From the NCBI GenBank assembly GCA_037176885.1, contig JAWWNJ010000079.1, positions 62,001 to 126,000 of the forward strand: a stretch of 64,000 nucleotides of DNA. Direction: 5' to 3'. Within the stretch, counting starts at the first letter, position 1, and each line of letters opens with the position of its first letter. Source of the DNA: Favolaschia claudopus. Its lineage: Eukaryota > Basidiomycota > Agaricomycetes > Agaricales > Mycenaceae. Shown here in pieces: positions 55,742 through 64,000 of this stretch. The position numbers were made by a program, and so were the translations under genes. Below the pieces are notes generated by a model. The model did not search any database. It worked only from the letters and a program-made list of their open reading frames with translations, and had not been told where the DNA came from.

Positions 55742-58339
55742 ATGCTCTGTGCATCCTCTACCGCGCTCGTCTGCCTTTTGGCGGTCTTCGCAGCAGCGGA
55801 CCCACTCCATCTTCCGCTCCTACGTAGTGCTACGCGACCGCCAACTCTCCCGGAGCACTTCAAAGCCGTGGAGCATACGAAAGCGCGCTATGGCTTTCCC
55901 TACTACGCCGACTCGCACCACAATCAACGCCGCGCGAGTTCTGAGGATATTGGATTTACTAACGAAGTGAGTAAGCAGATCTCCGCCTTCTATCCCGCAA
56001 ATACTCACAAAAATATGACGTTAGACACCGGACCAATTTTATTTCGTCGAGGTTAACATCGGCACTCCGTTCGCGTCGTCCCATCCCGCCTCGCGTTCGC
56101 CACCACTGATGCAGATACATTACAGACCTCAACCATTCAAAGTACTCCTCGACTCCGGCTCCTCCGATCTCTGGGTCGGAGGCTCGAAATGCAGCGGCTG
56201 CCCAACCGGTCTGACGCTATACGACCCCTCGAAATCGTCCACGGCCACAAACAGCAGCAGCGTCAAAGCGATTCAATACGGCAGCGGTAGCGTCCAAGGA
56301 GATCTATTCACAGAAACAATTCGCATGGGAAATTCATTCTCCGTATCCAAGCAAGGATTCCGTGCGTCCTACCTCTCATTTATCTTCATCTTTCGTTTTC
56401 ATCTAACCCCTTTATCGATTAATCCATAAAAAATTCAGTCATCGGTTCGAAAGTCACCGACAACCTCTTGACGAGTCCTGTCGCGGGATTACTCGGCCTA
56501 GCCTTCTCTGGACTCTCCCAAACCGGCACACCATTCTGGCAAGCCCTCATGACAAGCAACCAGGCGTCGTCTCAGCAAATGGGACTCTGGCTTTCCCGCT
56601 TCATCGACAAGAGCAACCCAGCGAAGGAAGAATCCGGCGGCGCATTCACGTTTGGCGGTGTTAACCCATCGCTTTATTCTGGTGATATCGAATATCGCTC
56701 CCTCACAGGGTCGGCGTTGACGTTTTGGGGGTTGGATGTTTCTGGTGTGTATGCGTACTTTCTCTTCGTTTCTTGTTCTTCTTCTCTCTTTCTCTCTTTC
56801 GTTTCCTTTCTCCTTTTTTTCTGTTTCATTTTGCCCTGGTTTTCTATTCTATTTCATCTTTTGCTATCCACTTCCCGCCACAAATACCTTCTGAACGCCA
56901 CATCCAGCATTCAGCATGCAAGGACAAAAGATCAGCATCGCGGACAGCACCAAGTACGCTGTCTTCGACACGGGGACGACTGCCATCGCCGGGCCACCGG
57001 ACGCCGTCAAGGCTATATGGGCTGCAGTCCCGGGATCTAGTCCTTTGGATAGTACAAGCGGTTTGTATCAGTATCGTGCGTCTGTTCATTCCTTACTCTT
57101 TCGTTTATTTATCATTCATGCATTCATTCGTTCCAAAGCCTGCACCACGACCCTCAACCCAACTGTATCCTTCGGCGGACGCACCTGGCCGCTCACCTCC
57201 GCCGACATGAACCTCGGGAAATCGTCCACCAGCAATATGTGCATTGGCGCAATATTCGCGTTGCCCACATCCGGGTCGTCGGGTTCGCCGAGCTGGATCT
57301 TCGGGATTGCGTTCTTGGTGAGTTTCAGCGCATATTCATTTATTTTGCCTACCTAACGACAGCGATTTTCTGACTATATAGAAAAACGTGTACACGGTAT
57401 TCCGCTTGAACCCAGCCTCGGTTGGGTTCGCTGAGTTGTCGACGTTAGCTGGGGGAACTGGTGAGATATATGTTTCGCATTCGAAGCTCGCATATATATT
57501 TATTCAATGTTTTTGCAGGCACACCGAGCGCTTCGAATAGCGCCCATCCCGGTAGCTCAACGAGTGGAAGCGCCAGCCAGACGTCAGACAATCCGCCACC
57601 GTCAGCCAGCAGTCCTCCTTTATCCTCGGAGGGCAAGAAAACGAACGTCGGTGCGATCGCAGGCGGCGTTGTCGGCGGTCTGGGATTCCTAGTTCTGGCC
57701 GTTGTGATTGCCTTCCTCTTTTTCCGTCACCGCCGCCGCCGCCGCGATCCTAAACCAGACTCGACGGGTGCAGAGACCCGGCAAATTGCGCGTGCGCCGC
57801 TTTCTTTCGTCGTTGATGGCGATAGTCCGCAGGGATACTCTGCGTCGCAACCAGTTAACAATGCAACTCTCCCTCAACCGCTCCCTCAACCTCTGCCACA
57901 GACACAACCCCTGCGCTCCGTCTCTACGATGAAACGCGAGCAAGACGCCGCACGATATCACTACGCCGACGCGCACACTACTCCAGACGCATTCCTTCAA
58001 ACGCAAGAAGGACTGCAGCTCTCTCCTGGCCGCGCTGCCACTGCTGCTGTCATAACACCACCCTCATCCCCACCCCCCGCAATTGCCGGCATGAAACACC
58101 AACAAGCCGCCGCGATCCCACATTATGGTGATACCTACTTGCAAGACGACTCCCTCGCACGTACAGCGGAAGGCGTGCATCTCTCGCCGGGTTGGCCTTT
58201 AGGAGCGCAAGCACCCACTCCGCCGGCAACGACACCGGATCCGGTGTTGCAGGAGCTGCAGAGTTTGCGGGAGGAGGTGAGGAGGTTGGTTGCGGAGCGG
58301 AGGTCGGAGGCGGAGGCGCCGCCGGGGTATGACAAGTAG
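55742..58339 (+). CDS. Membrane-anchored aspartic protease (pepsin A1 family)
   Basis: Secretory-pathway aspartyl protease held by a C-terminal transmembrane helix. Signal peptide MLCASSTALVCLLAVFAAAD, propeptide (HFKAVEHTKARYGF), then mature domain: QFYFVEVNIGTP, first catalytic motif VLLDSGSSDLWVGG, LYDPSKSSTA, flap region IQYGSGSVQGD, GLLGLAFSGLS, GGAFTFGGV, second catalytic motif YAVFDTGTTAIAGP and WIFGIAFL/NVYTVFRLNP. Eight or so exons. A Ser/Pro stalk leads to the helix (GGVVGGLGFLVLAVVIAFLF) and a basic RHRRRRR. The cytosolic tail has RAPLSFVVD, two copies of a 36-residue unit (MKREQDAARYHYADAH..., MKHQQAAAIPHYGDTY...), a short coiled coil (LQELQSLREEVRRL) and ends APPGYDK. Both catalytic Asp residues are present. 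Confidence 0.88.
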
Positions 58340-58717
58340 AAGGTTAAGGCAAGGGTTAACGAGAGCAGAGGATCTGCGAGCTCAAGCTTGGCACGTCGTC
58401 TTTCTGTGTCAGTCGCTTCATGTCGGTTCCTTGATTTATTAAGCCTTGCTCGGCGATCCTCAGTTCAGCAGGTCAGGTCGTGTATATCTTCGGTTCCGAG
58501 ATTCGTAGATACAGTCCGCCGAACGGCTGAGCCCACTGTTATTCACTAAATACTGCTATATTTCCTCTCTCTCGAACCGACGCCAAGATTTAAGTATTGA
58601 TGCCAAATTGATGCCGCGTTGAATTTGTGATTGCCGCGGACCCTTGACTTATACACTCATGCACCCACACCGTTTCTTTGGGTGGCTCGCAACGCTGCCT
58701 TCGCCTTCGTCTACCCA
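58340..58717. other. Short gap between the protease paralogues
   Basis: Terminator of the first protease gene and promoter of the second. No gene seen. Confidence 0.5.
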
Positions 58718-60997
58718 ATGCTCCTCGCAGCTTGTACGACTCTCCTGGCTGTTCTCCCCTCTTTCCTGGGCGTGTCGGTGGCTGAACCACTGCATCTTCC
58801 TCTTCTTCGAAACTCCGGTCGCGTGCCGACATCTCAAGACCACTTTGAAGCGGCGGAGCGGACCAAAGCACGATACGGCTTTCTTCACAATGAACAGCTC
58901 GCGTATGGACGCCAACGTCGAGCTACTGCGGAGGATATCGGGTTTGGCAATGAGGTGAGAAGCCCCTGAACTCCTGACCTCTATTTCTTAAATCATGAAT
59001 CCAAATCTTCAGACGCCGGATCAGTTTTATTTTGTCGACATTAGCATTGGATCTCCGTGAGCTACATTGCAACGCACTTCAACTTCATGACCGCAACCAC
59101 TCTGCAATAGACCTCAAGCCTTCAAAGTTATGATAGAGACATTAATGTCTGACGTCTGGGTTGGCGCACAAGATTGTGCAGGGTGTCCCAGCGGTGTGGC
59201 GCTATACGATCCAACAAAATCATCCACGGCAAGCACCAATGGCGGCTCCATCGACGTGCACTACGGAAATGGCACTGTTTCAGCTCCCACATTCAAGGAC
59301 ATCATCCGCATAGGTTCGTTTTCTAAAGAATCGGGATTTCGTAGGTGCTCTTTGTGACACGCGGATGCCGATACTCACTCTTCCGATCGGTAGTGGTAGC
59401 CTCAAAGATGACCGAGAATCTCATCTCTCGCCCCATCTCAGGCATGCTTGGCCTAGCCCTTCATACAGCGTGGGCCACCCCCGATCCGTTCTGGCTGCAG
59501 GCGATACCCGGCGCATCCGAATCTTTGATGGGATTCTGGCTTTCCCGCTTCTCCGATAAAACCAATCTAGCCAACGAGGAGCCAGGAGGAGCCTTTACGT
59601 TTGGCGGTGTCAACTCCTCGCTATATTCAGGCGAAATCGAGTATCGGCCGCCTTCACAGAAGTTTTCGGGATTTTATTGGTCAATCGATATCTCAGGTAT
59701 ATACATTTCTCCTGACATTCTCGATCCCCACTTAACCGAGGAACATGTAGCGCTAAACATACAAGGACAGAAGATCAACGTGAACGAGAGCACCAAAGCC
59801 GCTGTTTTTGATATGTCCGTTGCTGGTATTGGAGGGCCGCCAGCCGACGTTAGGGCTGTCTGGGATGCTGTCCAAGGTTCCAGTCCAACATCTGACCCCA
59901 GCGGTTTCTATCAGTACCGTGCGTGATCACCTTCACCTCGCACTCAATACTCATGATTCTTTTCAGCCTGCAGCACTCAACTAAGTGTTACCGTTTCTTT
60001 CGGTGGCCGTACTTGGCCGCTGAGTTCTGACGATATGAGACTCGCTAGAATAACTGACGATTTATGCCTTGGCGCTATATATTCTCTTGCAGCGGATGCA
60101 ACTCACTGGGCTTTTGGAATCGCTTTTCTCGTAAGCTGCCCTCGTATTCAATTCTGACTAACGCTCAATACAGCAACGAGGCAGAAAAATGTATACACTG
60201 TATTTCGTTTCCTGCCTGACCCGCCACAAGCACAAGTCGGATTTGCAGAACTGTCTTCATTGGCTGCCAAAGGTTACCCCGGTAAGTGTTACCGTCGTAC
60301 TTCAATTCCTTCGAATTGATTCGATTTCTTCTCAGGCTCGGGATCACCTAGTAGCAATCTGCCGAGTGGAAGTCGAGGCTCGGGGAACTCACCCACCTCC
60401 GGGATGGAGCCGTCACCGTCTTCCAAAAAGAAAATCAACGCTGGCGCCATCGCGGGCGGCGTCATCGGTGGACTGGCACTTATAGCTCTCCTCGTCGCGT
60501 TTCTTCTTTTCCGTCGGCGTCGAAGTCGTAATTCTTCCATGGGAAATGGCTCTTTCCCCCAGCAGCCTTCCCGCGCGCCGCTATCGTTTGTGGTCGACCC
60601 CGTTCCAGAGATGAGCAATTCATCCCGTGTCGCGGTGCAATCACCTCAACGCTCCGAACGGCAATTCCCTATGAGCGAACCATCCGTATCTTCCTCTTCT
60701 CCCTCCTCTTCGTCTCCTCCCGGGCCCTCACTCGCATTCGTCGGAATGAAGCGCCAGCAAGCTGCAGCAATCCCGCATTACGGCGACACTTATGCGCAGG
60801 AAGATTCCCTTGTACAAACCCGCGATGGAACAAGACTCTCGCCTGGTCGACCGTCAGGAGCGCAGGCGCCTAGTCCTCCAGCGTTGTCGAGACCTGATCC
60901 AGTTCTTCAGGAATTGCAGAGCTTACGAGAGGCGGTGAGAAGGTTGGAGGTGGAGCATGGTTCTCAGGGCGAGGCACCACCGAGCTATGATAAATAA
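58718..60997 (+). CDS. Tandem aspartic-protease paralogue with degenerate active site
   Basis: Tandem duplicate of the upstream gene, with the same exon plan, signal peptide (MLLAACTTLLAVLPSFLGVS), propeptide, stalk, transmembrane helix (GGVIGGLALIALLVAFLLF) and tail (RAPLSFVVD, one MKRQQAAAIPHYGDTY unit, LQELQSLREAVRRL, final APPSYDK). The catalytic motifs are altered: the first reads VMIETLMSDVWVGA instead of VLLDSGSSDLWVGG, losing the Asp-Ser-Gly; the second reads AAVFDMSVAGIGGP instead of YAVFDTGTTAIAGP, keeping Asp but losing the Gly and Thr. Frames and splice sites stay intact, including GGAFTFGGV and LGLAL, so this is a pseudoprotease rather than a decayed gene. Stop at 60995-60997. 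Confidence 0.85.
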
Positions 60998-63069
60998 GCA
61001 TGTCAAGCAGAATATATTCTGAGTCGACTGCTCTGCTTCATGAGTTAGCTGGGCGCCGCCAAAGAACGTCGAAGAATCTATGTCGTCCGCTCATTTAAAT
61101 CTTCGCGAATTCTTGAGGCAGAGTGCTATAATTCATAACTTAGCAGGTTCAAATCACTCTCCATCCGTATGCACAGATGGCAGTGTGAGCAGCTATTTAG
61201 CGATATCGATACGCATGAAGCAGCTGAAGCAGTCGACGATGGGAGAGACGGAACAAATCCGGTAGAAGGACGAAATGCGCGCCGTGTCGCGCCGCACGCG
61301 GCGCAAAATGTGGCCGGCATGCATCGGCGTAGTCTGTATTTGTTGGCACCTGTCAACCAGGACCTCGGTTTTGTCACGGCTGTCACGGCACGTGCAGAAT
61401 TTCCCACACGGTTCGAATCCGGTTCAACTGCTCGCGGCTGCTCATAGCACTCTCGTGGACCACTCTAAATGTTGCAGAGTCTCAACTAAAGTTGATTTCT
61501 AGTTGTACATCGCTTTTTCTGCCCCTAAACCATCACTGGAACCAAGCTGGGTTAACCGACAGCCGAGGCAAGAGAGTGAGTTCAAAGATATCTGTTTTAG
61601 GCCAAAAAGTATCAGAAAAACTGTTCTGCAGTGCTGAGAGACCAGCTAGAGTGTCATCAGAACCTTTTAGAAGACAAAATAATGGGCAAGAACGAGGAAA
61701 ACAGGTCACTCGACGCATTCGAATCGTGTGGGAAAGTTGGCACGTGCAATCAAATTGTCACAAAATCCGAGGTCCTTGGTGACAGGTGCCAACAAAAAAG
61801 ATATATCGACTATCATATATCTCATAGAGTCTGACTGCGGGAGACTAGCATCGGCGAACAAGTCATCGCGTGACCGTTCCGGCTATTGCTTTCTCTCATT
61901 CCATGACCATCACAGCAGCAAGTGACCACGTTGGCACACGAATGGATGCGTTTCTCAATAATTTGGATATCCTTGACCTACCAAGCAACTCGTGCGCAGG
62001 ACAACGTGTCTTCGACGAATCTTCTATCTTGGTCGCCGAATCAACGCCGAATTGATGATCCAACTTTGGCAACAAAATAGGAACGAATCAGCTTGGATTC
62101 CAGGAATCGGCTTCAATCTGCCTCTGGGTCTGGCTGCCATTTAGATTTTTGAAGGGTCTGACCAAGGTCTGACTCGTTTTCAAGAACTCGCCCTCGCCGG
62201 CACTAGTAACGACTGCAGGGCAGCGAGCTACTAGTTCAATCACGCGCCGTTTCTCCCCTTGACGCGCCGTGAGTATTGAAGTACGTCGCGAGTCGAAACA
62301 GATGCGAAAATGTTCCGTCTTCGCTTGATTCCCTTCCGCCCCAAACGACGTTTACCCACCTCCGGTCCCACTTGACTCGGAGTCATTCGCGCTGGTAAGC
62401 CTCGTCTTATCCAACTCTCGTCACCCCAATTTAATCCGCCCGCTATGGCAGATTCCACGCTCAACTTCTGTGCAACTCAGAAATATCAATAAACAAACTC
62501 GGTCATCTTTTATCGGATTCTGATTTCGACATCCATCTACCTGTTCATCTCCCTGAGTAGCGTGTCAGGATCCTCATGCGATCTTACGTTCTTCACGCGA
62601 TTATCTGTCTCCTCCCCGGAATTTTGCTTGGAATAACATACTTTTTTTCTTGTTGTTGTTCTGGGAAGGTCTGTGTCCCTTGATGGACGACTGGTGTGGG
62701 TATTCTGCGCGTTGATCTTGTGCCTCACATTTATGGTGTGCCATTTCTTTCTTCGGTGTATCTACGCGTCAACGCTATTCTCTCACTGCAAAGCAGCAAT
62801 TTTTTCCACATCTCATCTCTATCTTGACTGTAACCTTCATTTCAAATTTTTCCGTGGTCAAAGCGGGACGCGAACAGCTTGATCACGCCACAGGCTTCTT
62901 ATTGTCCCGCATTAGCTCTACTTCTCGATTATCAACGGATGTTATCCCTGCTCAGATTGCTCACGATGCCTCACAGTTTGATTGTCACCGATTTAACTGG
63001 AACAGTTTAAATACGGCTTAACAAGAACACTCTACACCTTGGATCGCCACCTTTCAAATCTCTTTCCCT
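60998..63069. repeat. Gene-poor stretch with a foldback inverted repeat
   Basis: Arms at about 61336-61417 and 61719-61803 are inverted copies of roughly 80 bases: both contain TTGTTGGCACCTGTCA, AGGACCTCGG, TTTTGT, GCACGTGC and TTTCCCACACG blocks, with small gaps between. The whole unit spans about 470 bases and has no convincing ORF, as in a MITE or foldback element. Between 61810 and 63069 nothing is recognised. Confidence 0.5.
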
Positions 63070-63720
63070 ATGTTCTTTCTACTTGCTTCCATTGTTATCT
63101 TCTACTCTGCTCTTTCTTCTGGATCTTCTTCCTCAATGACCTTCTCCGCCAATACCCTCATCTTGAATATTATGATTCTTGCCCTCGTGTCTGGCACACA
63201 AGGCACCATCATCGAGTCTGGCAAGCAAGGCACCATCATCGAAGAGCACAATTTCGACGATACTAGGCATTTGAATGTTGGTGTGATAGTTGGGGGTGGT
63301 GTCGGTGCGTGTATTTCCTCGGTTCAAGATGTTCTTGGGTTGGATTTTAAATGTTTCCAATAAATAATGGTGTCATAGGTGGCGTGGCGTTCATTGTAAC
63401 GCTTATTTTCTTGTTGTTTTATTATCACCCTCGGAGACGCGCTGCAAGGCTTGCCAGGGTGCAAGCGCTGACGACTTTTGTTGCGGGGGGTCCTGCTGGG
63501 AGTTATGTTGTCAGAGGTAAGTACATGGTGCTAATCGGGGTGCTTCGAATTTGGACCGACAATGCTCAATGTGATTTTCGATTTTCTGTATCACAGCTCC
63601 ACCCGCAGCCTATGTGCCGGGTACATACGGACCTGGCACTTATCCGGTTGTGAAAGTACGTCCTTTTTGCTGAGGTCCGCTGTCGTAGATTCATTAATTG
63701 TAATTCAGCAGACGGTGTAG
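63070..63720 (+). CDS. Small single-pass membrane protein with short ectodomain
   Basis: Unknown family. Exons about 63070-63304, 63380-63517 and 63598-63656, with a last piece at about 63709-63720 giving KQTV and stop. Signal-like start MFFLLASIVIFYSALSS and a second hydrophobic segment, then a short repeat (GTIIESGKQ, GTIIEEHN), a glycine-rich entry to a transmembrane helix that is split by intron 1 (VGVIVGGGVG then GVAFIVTLIFLLFYY), a basic HPRRRAARLARVQ and a Pro/Tyr/Gly-rich tail (PPAAYVPGTYGPGTYPVVK). The membrane and tail layout recalls the other membrane proteins in the window, but there is no clear homology. Confidence 0.6.
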
Positions 63721-64000
63721 CCGTCAATTCGCGGGTCGATGTTCGATTGTATGTTCGAGAAACTATAATGCATTTATTTGGCGATGCAAATCTTATCAGA
63801 AGCGCACAAAATAGAACTGAAAACCCAGTCTGGATTGTGAGCATTATTTCGATCGGACGAATTCCGGTCACTGATCGTTTACGTCTAGTTTCTTGGATGA
63901 TTTGCAACGGATCTGCGATGAAAACTATATCCCCACAACGAGTACGTGGGGCTATTAATTCGCTCACTCGCTCCCTTATGTACGCCAAATAACAGACGAT

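Noticed and set aside
61405..61425. tRNA-like B-box GGTTCGAATCC
   Set aside because: The flanks do not pair into a T-stem and no A-box lies at the right distance; it is part of the inverted-repeat arm.

Overview
The window is nuclear DNA of a filamentous basidiomycete, most likely an Agaricomycete (mushroom-forming fungus). Genes are split by many short GT-AG introns of about 50-70 nt, and the proteins belong to families that are expanded in mushrooms: F-box/LRR proteins, MYND-finger proteins, single-pass membrane proteins with beta-sandwich ectodomains, a Helitron with a Rep/PIF1-like helicase, and a purine nucleoside permease. No rRNA, tRNA, CRISPR array or bacterial-type operon was seen. 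Gene models were made by eye from reading frames, splice signals and paralogue comparison, so exon edges may be off by a few bases.

Layout. 0.6-2.5 kb (-): G-protein alpha subunit, last exon(s) not found. 4.85-6.3 kb (+): single-pass membrane protein; a frameshifted paralogue lies at 11.8-13.3 kb (-). 6.7-8.5 kb (-): MYND gene A. 8.7-11.1 kb (-): F-box/LRR gene. 14.8-15.4 kb (-): Dap1/MAPR-type cytochrome b5-domain protein. 15.9-16.9 kb (+): orphan 323-aa protein. 17.3-18.5 kb (+): lineage-specific protein with a basic tail. 19.4-20.9 kb: small weak models. 22.2-26.4 kb (+): Helitron replicase/helicase, apparently intact. 27.1-28.9 kb (-): MYND gene B, frameshifted. 29.2-30.4 kb (-): purine nucleoside permease. 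31.2-34.2 kb (+): USP-like protein without catalytic residues. 34.4-35.7 kb (+): NmrA-like protein. 36.7-38.3 kb (+): MYND gene C, 5'-truncated. 39.4-42.0 kb (+): coiled-coil protein. 42.6-43.2 kb (-): MYND-type pseudogene fragment. 44.9-48.4 kb (+): acetyl-CoA synthetase. 49.0-50.6 kb (+) and 50.9-52.5 kb (-): convergent F-box genes. 53.0-54.2 kb (-): an eight-exon PARP-like gene whose exons are too small to stand out as ORFs. 55.7-58.3 and 58.7-61.0 kb (+): tandem membrane-anchored aspartic proteases, the second with degenerate active-site motifs. 63.1-63.7 kb (+): small membrane protein.

Themes. (1) Conserved housekeeping or signalling genes (G-alpha, acetyl-CoA synthetase, Dap1-like, NmrA) are separated by fast-evolving accessory genes. 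(2) Duplication and decay are pervasive: three MYND copies in different states, F-box gene relics, a membrane-protein pseudogene and a protease/pseudoprotease pair. (3) Four paralogous membrane proteins end in a short PPGY/PPSY tail, a possible docking site for WW-domain ubiquitin ligases; together with F-box proteins and a dead deubiquitinase this gives the window a ubiquitin-related flavour, but any functional link between them is inference.
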